Assembly (NCBI GenBank): GCA_036877525.1
Contig: JAZGTH010000002.1
Location: forward strand, 10,214,501 to 10,278,500
Direction of reading: 5' to 3'
Origin: Chromobotia macracanthus
Lineage: Eukaryota; Chordata; Actinopteri; Cypriniformes; Botiidae
DNA length: 64,000 bases
Position numbers and translations under genes: made by a program. Shown here piece by piece: positions 33,840-44,982 of the stretch (position 1 is the first letter of the stretch; each line of letters starts with the position of its first letter). The notes below the pieces were generated by a model. That model saw only the letters and a list, made by a program, of their open reading frames with translations. It was not told the DNA's origin and did not search any database.

Positions 33840-36361
33840 ATGAAGATTGTCACATGGAACATAAATGGGATACGAACATTTAAAAATGGCATCAAGAAAA
33901 TTCTGGATTCATTCGATGCTGATATAATCTGCGTCCAGGAGACTAAAGTTACCCGTAAGTGTTTCAAAGAAACGCGGGATTTTGAATGGCCTCTCCATAA
34001 TGAACAGTGTCACAGGGGCTTCATTTTTGACCATCAAATAACGTAAACATCATGGCATGTATTTGTTTTTACAGGAGACCTGCTGGATGAAAAGACTGCG
34101 ATTGTTGATGGTTACAATTCATACTTCAGTTTTAGCCGAGGACGCAGTGGATACTCAGGTTGATTCATCTGCAGTACAGTACCGTAGCATTGCATATAAG
34201 ACGAAAGTGTGTTGATTGTACCAAAGACAGTACAAAGAGAGCCTTTATAGGACCTTGTAGGACTTTTATTGAACACATTGCATATTCTGTATCAGATTTA
34301 TCTCGAACTAATGTATATTTTAAACATATTCTTGTATTTTCTACTAATTGCACATTGCTCAAGAATTGTTCCGCATTCCGTGTTGTCGTAATAGACTGTA
34401 CAGTAGCAGTAGTACAGTATGGTAGTTTTATGTAGTTTAATGCAGTATGGTAGTTTTTAAAACAACATATTTTTTTTACCATGGTCAGGTGTTGCAACCT
34501 ACTGTAAAGATACCGCGACGCCATTCCTGGCAGAGGAAGGATTGACAGGTCTTCTCACCAATCATGGAGAGGCTGTTGGTTGCTATAGTGACCAGGCAGA
34601 GTTTTCCAGTGAAGAGTTGTTGGCCCTAGACAACGAGGGGCGGGCTGTCATCACCCAGCATCACTTCACGTAAGTTTAAGGCTTTGAAATACTACAGTTT
34701 GTATTACACTCGCATTACATTGTATTGACATTTTGCGTTGGTTATTTGAATGGATCAGGTGCTTTTGGGATGTTATTTTGGATTTTTGTTCCCTCAGTGA
34801 TGCAGATGGATCACAGAAGCTGACTTTGATTAATGTTTACTGCCCCCGTGCTGATCCAGACAAGCCGGAGAGAAAACAGTTCAAGCTCCAGTTTTATAAG
34901 CTCCTCCAAAGCAGAGCTGAAGCCATCCTGAGATCGGGGAAGTGAGTAAGAGCACAACTTAAACACACACACTTAAACACACTTATTACATACATACAGT
35001 AAAAATATCAGCTCTTGTTCTCCTTGTTCTTAAAATCTCTACAATTTTATTTTGTTTGGTTTGATCTCTCTGTTTCTCATCAGTCATGTGATCGTGTTGG
35101 GCGATGTAAACACTTCTCATCGACCTATAGACCACTGTGACCCAGATGATGTGGTACGTCCTTTAGCCATGTTTCTCCATTATCTTCTCATGCTAAGATT
35201 GTACCAACCTGCTCTTATTACTTTAATGTCATTTAGGATAACTTTGAGGATAATCCTGCAAGAAAGTGGCTGGACCATTTCCTGTTTGGAGCACCAGATA
35301 ATGGTGACGCTGAAGATGAATTTGGAAGCATCTTGCAGAAATCTGCCTCTGGTGGCAAGTTTGTTGATTCTTTCCGCTATTTCCACCCAGATCGGTCTGA
35401 TGCCTTTACATGCTGGTCCACAATGACAGGTGCCAGGCAGACCAACTATGGCACACGTATCGACTACATCTTCTCCAGCCACTCTCTGGTGGAGACTGTC
35501 TTTATTGGAGTAGATATCATGCCTGAGGTGGAGGGATCTGATCACTGCCCTGTCTGGGCAGAGCTTAACTGTACCCTCCTGCCCAGTCCCAGGTGCCCAC
35601 CTCTATGTACACGTCACATGCCAGAATTTACTGGCAGACAGCAAAAACTTTCACGCTTCTTTGTCAGAGCCTCTGAGAAACAGAACATTTCTAAACGCAC
35701 TGAGGACAATCTTCCTGGATCACAGGAGTCTGGGGAAGTTCAGGAAAACGTAAATCCTGTGGTACAGGGAAGCAGTATTTTAAAGAAAAGACCTGCAGAT
35801 AAAGAGGCAGAGACCACTGCGAACAAAGCTAAAAGAAGCAAGCAGACAAAAACAGAAAGTAAACTTAAAGGCAACCTTTTAGCTTTTTTCAAGCCTAAAC
35901 AAACACTGTGTAACCCTCCCATTGGAAACTCGAACCTGGAGCAAGCAGAATATTCTAAGCATGGCCCAGCTACTGAGAACTCAGGGTGTCAGATCACCAA
36001 TGATGAAACAAACTGCAATGCAACCCAGGCTAAAAGCTCTTCCAGTGTTGTGCTTAAGAACACACATATCTCTATGGTAACGGAAAAACAAATTGAAAAT
36101 CGGAGTCAACAGGATAAAGAAACTACACCTGTTGAGAATTGTGGGAAAAGACCTTGTTCTAGCTTTTGGAAAGAGGTTTTGCATGGGCCCCCTCAGCCGC
36201 CACTTTGCAAGTCGCACAATGAGCCCTGTGTCTTACGAACTGTTAAAAAGGCAGGACCTAATTTAGGCCGGCAGTTTTTTGTATGTGCCCGTCCTCAGGG
36301 TCATGTTACCAATCCTCAGGCCAGATGTAATTTTTTTGCCTGGGTTGATAAAGGGAAGTAG
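33840..36361 (+). CDS. apex2: DNA-(apurinic/apyrimidinic site) endonuclease 2
   Basis: APE2 is a Mg2+-dependent AP endonuclease and 3'-5' exonuclease/phosphodiesterase in base excision repair and ATR-Chk1 signalling. Exons: 33840-33954, 34075-34158, 34489-34669, 34798-34941, 35084-35153, 35237-36361, total 1719 nt, 572 aa (human 518). The exonuclease III fold shows WNINGIR (Asn7), DIICVQETK (Glu34), VLGDVNTSH (Asp182, Asn184) and GSDHCPVWAEL (Asp300/His301), so all catalytic blocks are present. A PCNA-interacting PIP box QQKLSRFF lies near residue 335. A second FF motif, KGNLLAFFKPK, lies near 415. The C-terminal zinc finger GRF (about 520-570) has CKSH...C...QFFVCARP...C, the ssDNA-binding module. 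The last exon carries all of the poorly conserved linker. AATAAA signals follow at about 36475 and 36494. Confidence 0.95.
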
Positions 36362-36914
36362 ATTAGGCTTAAGGAATCTGTATGCATATGAATCTCTGTG
36401 TAATTGTTTTTGTGTATGTATTTGTTGTCTATGTAATTTCTTTTATATTTTAAATGTTAATAGAATTTTGAAATAATAAATAGTTACTGCTTAAATAAAG
36501 AACTTCTTTTAAGCATGGGTGAATATTGCATTTCAGTTTTGTATTATATTTTCCCTATTTTTACTATTTCGTTTTTACGAAACTTTTGCATTACATGACA
36601 CAAAAGGACATTGAATATTTAATGTGTTAATACATCGATTGAGAGACACTGTAAAGGCTTATTTTATAGGTCTTCCTACTTATTCAGTATCTGGTATTGC
36701 ATATTCTTTCGTCCACTGAGATTTATTCTCTTATATTGATTAAGAAACATTAATGCCAGCGTCTTTTATTTTGAAATGCACTTCCGGTTGCAGTATTTCT
36801 CGCACCTTCAGGAGAACTGTCTCCGAGTTTCGTGGAAAACAAAATCTAACGGTGTGCCTAACAAACCTTTGTCAAGCGTTATTTCTTGAGGTGTAATGTC
36901 TATGGATACTCGTA

Positions 36915-39900
36915 ATGGAGGGGTAAGTTATTCACCTTGACCTGTAAACGTTTATAATCGTGTGTTGTTTTGTCAGTCGTTGTTAGACTCTTCAAGATGG
37001 CGCGTGTTTTGCTAGCTAGCAGTCGCGAGCATCTGAGAAAACGAATATATAATCTGAATATATAAAACAAGTAGAAACGGAAACCGAGGATTTGCAATAG
37101 ATGATGGACGAAAATAAGCACTACAACGAAATAACTCGGTTTAGTTATTTTATTTTAGTTACCTGTTAGCAGATGATGTATTATAACTGCACTTCTGCAC
37201 AGGCTTGGTGACTGCTTGATATGTCTAAGCAATTGTACGTTGTTTTTTATTGATACGTTTACATGTAGTTTTACTACATTATTAATATATATATATAATA
37301 TTTGAAAAGTCACCGTGAACAGTAAACATGAATGTAAAGCACACAGATATGATGTATGTATGCTGTATGTGTGTTATTTATTATGGGGACTGTTATTTCT
37401 AGTCATATAGTTTTTCAGGTTTCTGTGGCAAATTTAGATCTTTTTATGTTATTCAGCTCTGGTTCTTGAAGCTTCTTCTAGTACTTTTTTTAATGATGAA
37501 TTAATTTTTTTAAAGTATTTTTTCCATCCTCTTGTAGTGGAACTGGAGTCTACTACCAAGCAATGCCTGCAGTGGGACCAGATGGGAAAAATGTCATGAA
37601 GTTGATTCCGGTCCAGAAAGTGAACGGACAGTTTTATCAGACAATGTTTAATACAGAAAGGGACAATGTAGAAGATGTTCAACTGAAAGTCCATTCAGAA
37701 CCTGTTTGTCCATCTGTTGTCTGTTCATCTCAGGCTCAGACTAGACTCCCTTCCCTACAGCCCACAGCAGACGGACGGTATGTCCTAAAAACCCCACCGC
37801 AGGTCAGCACTTTATTTAACTCTGCGAAAGTTCAACATGTTGGAACTACAGAATCATACAGAACTCCTAAGCAAGTTCCTCCTGTGAGACCCACCACTTC
37901 TCAAAATGTCAGAGACTTACCCCCTCAAACCTATGGACAGACCACAGCAGCAGTCCAAAAGCTACCTGTTACTGTGAAGTCACCTGTTCTCCCAAATGGT
38001 CATTGCCTTCAGATCCCTCCCAATGCACAAGTTAGGACTCTCCCAGCCTCAGCGCTCCCACAGTCCATCAAAAACCGGATAATGAATTCTGTGAGTAGCA
38101 CCCCTATGAATCAAAAGGTTCAACCGACAGTTGTTTTGGTTTCCCCTGTGAATTCTGTGAAGCTAAACTCTCATGAACAACAGTCATTTTGTCTTACAAA
38201 GCCGAGTCAAATACAAAAGTCTTTGTTTCAAAATCTGTCTGCAAACATTGGGGCAGGTGCAGCTGTTTGTTTCCCAGTGAATTCTAAACCTGTTGAAGAG
38301 GTAAGCACTCCCTTTAAATGGGTAGTCCAGGAGGAGACGGGTGCATCTGGACCTTTCCTTGTACCTGTATCGTCAACACAGGTGAACCCCATTGGCAATA
38401 AAGCAGCCAAGTCAACAAATAAACCCCCGCCTACTCCAGTCAGCAAAGAAAAGGTCACCCCCGGTAAGGACAACGCTCTTGTCATGTGCAATGGGAAGGT
38501 GTATTTTGTGGCCACTAAAAATTCGGAGATCGTCAAGGATGTGATGGTCAGTGAAGGTGGGAAAAAGGGGTTTGTCTGCATCTCTCCGGCTCTGCCCGCC
38601 AGCTCTGCTCTGGGGCAAAACTCTCCTACAGCAACGAAAGAGCAAAACCCAAAAACAAATATAAGTGAAATCATTGATCTCTGTGATGATGATGAGGAGA
38701 GTTCCACAAGCCTGGGAGGTGCGCCTGGCAATTTACCCACACAAAGTCAAACAGAGGTGGACGAGAGCAGTGAAGACTCTAACGTAATATTTGTATCATA
38801 TATTCCACCAAAGTCAGGGACCCCTGCTGGTGAGAAGGATAAAAATTGTGCCTCTCCAAACAAAAAGAATGATACAGCACCCACAGAGAAGGAAAAAGAG
38901 GCAAAATCTGCCTCTCAGAGTGAAAAGGAAGAAACGACACATGCAGAGGTGGAGGTAGATGTTGGTCAAGAAAATACTGCTGCCAGAGAGAGTGGTGACC
39001 AGATGGATGTGCAAGAGCAGGTCAAGGAACCTGAACCAGCTGAGAGGAACTTGAGTTCTGTTTTTGAAAAGGTGGATATGGAGGCAAAAAAGCAGTTGGA
39101 AAGCAAAATTCCACAAATCACCATGTTGGGAGATACAGGATGTCATGATGGTGAAGCTGATGTTGAAACTGGCAGTGACAGGGATGGTGGATTGGGACAG
39201 CTCCAAAACATCTGTGTTCAAGCCACTGATAACACAGACAAGGTAATAAAATACAAACTAAGTGGATTTTATAATGGGAAATGAGGCCTTGATAAGCCTA
39301 CAAATTCAAAAATTCTGTCATGTATTTAATGCTTTTTTTGTTCTCCGTTTTAGAACTTTGGAAATCCATCCCCCGATCAGGGGAGTCAACTGAAGAGTGA
39401 CTATCAGCTAAGAAAAGCATATGGCATCACCTCTAATGTACAAATTTGTTTACAAAGAATAAAAGAAACTGCAAAGGCAGATCCACAAGCAGAGAGACTC
39501 ATCATAAATAAACGGACGTTGGACGGTCTGCGCAAAGTGATCCAAGAGTCACAGCTGCATTCAAGAATCCAGAAGATGATGCAGGTCAGTTACATACTCA
39601 TGCATCCAGACGGCACGTCACTATTTCCTGAAACGTTAGAACTTGAAACATCTAATCGTAGTCAAACAAGTTATTTTAAGGTTTCTTTGACCAATTTATC
39701 AAAGGAATAGACTCAAAAATGTCTATCAGGAGAAACAATACACTGTTCATGCTGTATATTTATAATATGCTGTTTGTTAGAAGAAGAACATGTTGTCTTT
39801 GAGGAACATGTCTTGAGTAACTTACCTGGCAGAAACATTTCAACAAAATCCTAAAAGAATTGCTTTACAGGGAATTTGTTTGCATTCATTTGTTTTAAAC

Positions 39901-40919
39901 CCCTTTAATTGATGTACTCATAGATGCCCCACAAAAAGACAGAGGATGATGAAGGCCTGAAAGAGGTTAAAAGAAAAAAGATGGAGCAAGATGGAAAGGA
40001 TGTACGTCAAGATAATCCATCACTCAGCACTGCAAAAATTTCACCTGCCTCTACATACAAAGACAGTAAGTCGCAAAATGCCTTGTTTTTTCCCATGGAA
40101 AACAATTTGATCTCACAGACTTGTCAGGAAGAGGTTTGTTTTTCTAGTCAGAATTCTGGAGAAGCAGCAGAATCTACAGCTAATAAGGTTCTTATGCAAT
40201 ATGAAGCATCAACAGAGTTTTCTGGTGACACACATTGTTTCACGCCCACACCTGAACCAAATCTAACAAAGACTATTAGTCAAACCATCTCATCTTCCTC
40301 TGCATTGAGAAAGACCCCAGCACGCTTAAAAAAAGGCAAGGTGTGCACTGCCTGTCCCTGTGGGACTCTGTTAGGGGTTACAGAGGCAACATCATTGCTC
40401 CGCCCACTAGAGACACCACCTGTTGTTGTTGAGCCGCACAAAGCAATAAGAAGCTGCTTGCATAGAACTCAAGGGGAGAGCTGTCAACCAAAGGGAGGTT
40501 GCAATTCTGTTAAGAAAGCAGGAAAGAAACGGTTACCAAGTGGTGCACACAAAAAGAAAGCTCAATCTAAAAAGTCTACAAGTGAGACATCGACCAGCAT
40601 CGGTTCACTTGTTTGTCCAGAGAATAATACAATGTCGATAAATGCTGCTTCATCCAGTCTGCAGGAGAACAAAGGTGCTCTACCGAACAGCCACACACTG
40701 GCTGAGACCTCAGAGCAAGACATCAACCAGGTGCAGACAGCATCAGATGAAACCAGTACATGTTCCTCAGTACATGAATTCCCAAACCCAGACTTTTACT
40801 CAATGGAAATGCTGGATGCCGAGGAGATAAAACGGCAAGAGAGAATCAAGCGGCTAAAGGATCTTCTAAAGGAGAAGGAGGCGGCACTGGAGAGAATGCG
40901 ACGCAGCATGAACGTTTAG
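36915..40919 (+). CDS. lrif1: Ligand-dependent nuclear receptor-interacting factor 1
   Basis: LRIF1 (HBiX1) bridges HP1 and SMCHD1 at H3K9me3 heterochromatin, including the inactive X, and was first found binding nuclear receptors. Coding exons: 36915-36922 (8 nt only), 37538-39242, 39354-39584, 39924-40919; 979 aa. The start ATGGAGGG is forced by phase: only this frame joins GGT GGA ACT GGA GTC in exon 2, giving MEGGTGVYYQAMPAVGPDGKN. The out-of-frame ATGs at 36898 and 36903 precede it. Blocks recalled from human LRIF1 are LPVTVKSPVLPNGHCLQIP, LPASALPQSI, VSPVNSVKL, KDNALVMCNGKVY and the C-terminal coiled coil RIKRLKDLLKEKEAALERM, the region that contacts SMCHD1. PTVVL (199-203) fits the HP1 chromoshadow PxVxL motif. 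The middle is disordered and rapidly evolving. AATAAA near 41243. Confidence 0.9.
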
Positions 40920-42300
40920 TCATGTCTGTCTATGTTAAAGACTCAGTTGCCTGGTGACTCAAATACGACATTATAGCATTATCACATGTATAAGAAATGT
41001 AAATAGTTTCCACAGCATCATTATTTGCTCTTAATGCTTTCAATTTTGATGTATAACAGATTGCATTGTCATATTTTATTAAATTCTTCAATTTTTGTTG
41101 GTTGCTGTATATTTAAGCAACACAATGTTATCTGTTTTGTCATCTTTATGATTTTATTATTTTTAGGTGCCTTGATAAATACTTTGTATGTTTTTCTGTA
41201 GTTTACTTCATAGTACTACAGTTTACTTTTTAAGCTGAAGAAATAAATCAATAAAATACATTCAAAACTTTTTTGTCATATTTTGAAGATGCATGAACCC
41301 TGTTGAAATGTGGTCATGTGATTTGGACATATCCTTTCCAACTATGTAAAAAAATAGTTTGAAGTGTTGCTTGTTAGCTTGCCAAGATACTAATTCCTGC
41401 ATTTTGTGGCACTATTGTGTTTTTAACCTTTATTTAACCAAGTCCCTAGAGACTACATTAAGTTCAAATTAACCTGATATAATATTTAATGGTAAAAGTT
41501 TAAACTTCAACAAATTACTTAAAGATGAAAACCAGACGGACACCATTGTGTCACTTCAATCAAAATACAAAGAAAATTATATTAATTATGTAATACAAAG
41601 GAGAGCTAAATTGTTTAAAAAAACGTTAACAAAGACTTAAGCTTATGTGTAAAATAACAACTACAGTAAAATAAACAATTACAGTGCATAAGCAATGAAT
41701 AAGTAGCTGACATAAATTTAGAGCACAAATTACAATGAATTTTGTCCCCAGAATCCAAATTTTAAAGTTATGAAACCAAATATCTAGAATGTCCCACGTT
41801 AAACCGAGTAGCAGTTATAAATTGTCTTTAGATCATTTCTTTACATAATACGTGAAAAACAAGACCCGCTTGCATGACAAAAATCTTTCAGTTCTCATTC
41901 ACTTCTGCGTTTCAGTCACTTTTTTAAGTTTCGTTTTATGGCATTGTTCTGATATGGGGGTGGAGGGCGTGTGAGACGCAGATTGTTCCCATATTTTCCA
42001 TTATACAATGCAATTCAACGTGAGATTAAAGTGAGAAACGTGAGAAAAAGTTCGAGCCGGTGTTTTGACTATTTCTTCAGCACTTGTAGGGGTTAATGGC
42101 ATTATTCACCTGGCCATGTTAGGTCATCCTTACACCTGTGTGCATTTATGGAGATAAATAATAAACAGCTTACCAAACAAATTTTGTATTTTCTGTATGT
42201 TATTTAAAAAAAAACTAAACTGTAAATCAAGTTCAAACATATTTAACAGTAAAGCAAAGAAAACCATATTTTCGTATTGTTGTGAATACACGCCCCTCTC
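40920..42300. other. lrif1 3' UTR and intergenic DNA
   Basis: The lrif1 3' UTR ends near AATAAA at 41243-41260. The rest is AT-rich with no gene seen. A CAGACGGACACCATTGTG stretch and poly-A-rich patches look like decayed repeat, unassigned. Confidence 0.5.
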
Positions 42301-43579
42301 ATTGCCTATGTGTAAGAACTGAAAGCCAGCTTCAGTCGTCAGGACTGTTTTTCGCTTTCAGTGACTTCTTCAAATTCCTTCTTCGGTAAGACTTACGTTT
42401 GTCTATAGTTTTATACTTTTTGTTTTTTTTTGTTTTATACTTATTTGTTTATAGTTTTATACTATACTTTTTGTCTATAGTTGGTTTAATGTCTATGAAT
42501 GTCTGTAGTGAGTTTAGTATATATATAACACATTTATGCTGTAAGGCTTTTTGAAGTGCAACATCAGATATATGTGTGTATTTTGGATACTTAATATAAT
42601 GTAGTTGCTTAATAATATATAATAATATATACTGTGTATATTATTTAGTATTATTATTAATATTATATAGTTTATATTATTTTATATTATTTTTTATATT
42701 TTGCTTTTGTTTCTTGTGCTTTGTAACACTAAATACATGCTTTCTGTTCTGTTTAATTAAAACTATAAGCTATATGGTCATAGATATCAACAAACTTACT
42801 GAATTTATTTAATATTTTGATTCTTTGTGTTTTTGTTTTGGTTTAAAAGCTGTAGGGACTTTCCAGCACTGCAAATGAAAGTAAAACTATCAGCAGTTTG
42901 GGTATTATAGAAAAGGCATAATTTACCTCTAAAATAAAAATTTTCTCATGATTTATACGTAACCTCTCCCTAACCGCGTCGTTCAGAATGGATATGGCTT
43001 TCAATGGTGCATAACACAGGCAAAAACCATAAAGAATGATAATGTGGCTGTCATTTGTTGGAAAAAAGTCTATTGAATTATGTGTGTGAAACAAGTAATA
43101 ATGTTTGCTCGCATATTTCTTTGCAGTTTAGTTATGGTAGGACTGAGGATGTTTTCATTTCTAAATTTACTTTTGCTATTTACATAGCAAAATGAATGTT
43201 TAAAAATTAAGTTGATGAAAGATACATAACAGCATCTAAATAATGGAGTAGAGCATTAACTGTAACTTTTTTATTTCAGTCCTTTACAGAGCGCAGCTGG
43301 TTACTTTGCTTACTCAAGAGGAGACGTGCTGTATATGAAGAGAAAGTTTTGTTTGGTAGATTTTGCTGCCAAACATGTAAAAGCGTTCCTTTAGCTGATG
43401 ATCTAAAGGAAACTGGATGTAATTATCTTCTAAACTGAGACATAAAAGCACCGATCAGTGGATGAGAGTTATTATCATCAAATTATCCACAAATGTAATA
43501 TTTTTTAAAAGCTAGGCTCATGATGTCTGATGGTTAAATGTTTGCCTTTATTTTAAAATGGACTCAGTAAATCCTTTAT
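42301..43579 (+). promoter_or_regulatory. Promoter and 5' UTR region of TNFRSF copy A, with ISRE-like site
   Basis: TTTCGCTTTC at 42350-42359 is, on the other strand, GAAAGCGAAA, matching the IRF/ISRE core GAAANNGAAA. Thirty bases downstream CCTTCTTCG/GTAAGAC (about 42386) is a plausible donor for a noncoding first exon. A TTTTTATTTCAG acceptor at about 43269-43280 could open the exon that contains the ATG at 43580. The segment between is AT-rich intron-like DNA. Regulation by interferon is inference from the motif alone. Confidence 0.4.
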
Positions 43580-44969
43580 ATGAACATGTTCTTGCCAAGG
43601 ATCATTTTATTCATCGTTGTTATTGTTCCTCTGAACTTTGAACTGTGTTTCTCCACCTGTGCTCCTGCTGAGTATGAGACAGATGAAGAATGCTGCCGCA
43701 TGTGTGATCCTGGTACAGTACAAACAACTGTCATATTTTGGGGGGGGGGTTCTGTAACATGCTAACAGACCAGCTGTTTTAAAAATTACTTTACCCAGTG
43801 ATTTACACACTCATAACTAATTAGCTTTGTAAAACATTTGTTATGTAACTTTTTTACTGTAGTTGTTGTCAAGTTGGCAGATGCAGGCCACATGTCAGAA
43901 ATGTTTTGAAAGAGAAAATCCAGGCATACAAAAAAATAATTGTTCAAATATCTGTTATCCTTTTTTTAGGAAACTATGTTTATGGGCATTGCACTGTGGA
44001 TACCAATACAACTTGTGTCCCATGCCCTGAATTAACTTATATTGAAAAACCCAATGGTCTTATGCAATGCTTTTCCTGCTCTGTGTGTGATGCAGGTAAG
44101 TGTGTTCTCTATGATAAAGACATTGAAACAGTAATACAGAACTGATCTCTGGTGCGTTACATTACAGATTTAAAAGTGTTGTTTTTCACAGCAAAAGGAC
44201 TAAGAGTAAGAAAGGCCTGCACACGCACTGCAGATATAATTTGTAAGCCACTGGAGAGGTTTTACTGCATCCACCAAAATCAACACAGCTGTGCATTAGC
44301 TGTGCAACACTCTAAATGTAACCCTGGGCAATATATTAAACAAACAGGTGAGTGTGTATTTACTGAAGTAGTTACTGAATTGAAACGTTGTAACTACTAG
44401 AGATAAACCAGAAAATATATTTTTCTGCATAATTCTTTCTGCATAATTCTTTCTGCATAAAAGCAATGTGGAAATTTTCTCAATATTTAAGAAATACCTT
44501 TAAAGGTAGGGTAGGCGATGTCTGAGAGGGTAACAATGGTAAGGGAAAAGTCATCTACCCTGCCTTTAAATCCATTCTGTATCTTATTGACGCACAATCT
44601 TATTATTTTAAAGGAACAGCATTTACTGACACTATCTGTGCAAACTGCACAGATGGAACTTTCTCAGATGGCTCTTTACTGGCCTGCCAACCACATTCAA
44701 AGTGAGTCTTTACCACAGATTTACATATGTTAATTTAATCTCATAAGACTGGAAATATTAATATTACTGTTATTTTCAGATGTGAGATGGAGGGACTGAC
44801 AAAAATAAAAGAAGGAACATCATCAAATGATGCTGAATGTGGAAAATCAGCTCCAGTTGCTCTTATTGCTGGAGTCACAGTTAGTGTTTTGATGGCTATA
44901 ATGATAACCGCAATGATATACTTCATATTTAAACACAGAAAACAACGCTCTAACAAACGTAAGAACTAA
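43580..44969 (+). CDS. TNFRSF14-like receptor, copy A (short-tailed)
   Basis: A type I membrane TNF-receptor-superfamily protein. Exons: 43580-43712, 43970-44095, 44192-44347, 44614-44701, 44780-44969; 693 nt, 230 aa. The signal peptide is within MNMFLPRIILFIVVIVPLNFELCFS. Cysteine-rich domains follow: CAPAEYETDEECCRMCDPG, HCTVDTNTTCVPCPE...CFSCSVC, ACTRTADIICKP...HSCALAVQHSKCNPGQ, ICANCTDGTFSD...CQPHSKCEME. A transmembrane helix (PVALIAGVTVSVLMAIMI) precedes a tail of about 12 basic residues, KHRKQRSNKRKN. No TRAF-binding or death domain can fit, so it may act as a decoy, a GPI-like adhesion partner or a ligand sink (inference). An AATAAA follows at 44977. HVEM is the closest family member I recognise; CD40/TNFRSF5 and other small members are alternatives. 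Confidence 0.75.
44422..44460 (+). repeat. 14-bp tandem repeat
   Basis: The unit TTTCTGCATAATTC occurs 2.8 times in tandem in an intron of copy A. Confidence 0.85.
44500..44569 (+). mobile_element. Short MITE-like element, copy 3
   Basis: It begins TTAAAGGTAGGGTAGGCGATG-like and ends CATCTACCCTGCCTTTAA, the same terminal repeats as the element at 22782 but only about 70 bases apart, so nearly all internal sequence is deleted. It lies in an intron of TNFRSF copy A. Confidence 0.7.
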
Positions 44970-44982
44970 ATTCTTCAATAAA

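Noticed and set aside
37449..39221. Minus-strand frames opposite lrif1 exon 2
   Set aside because: Shadows of the lrif1 coding exon.
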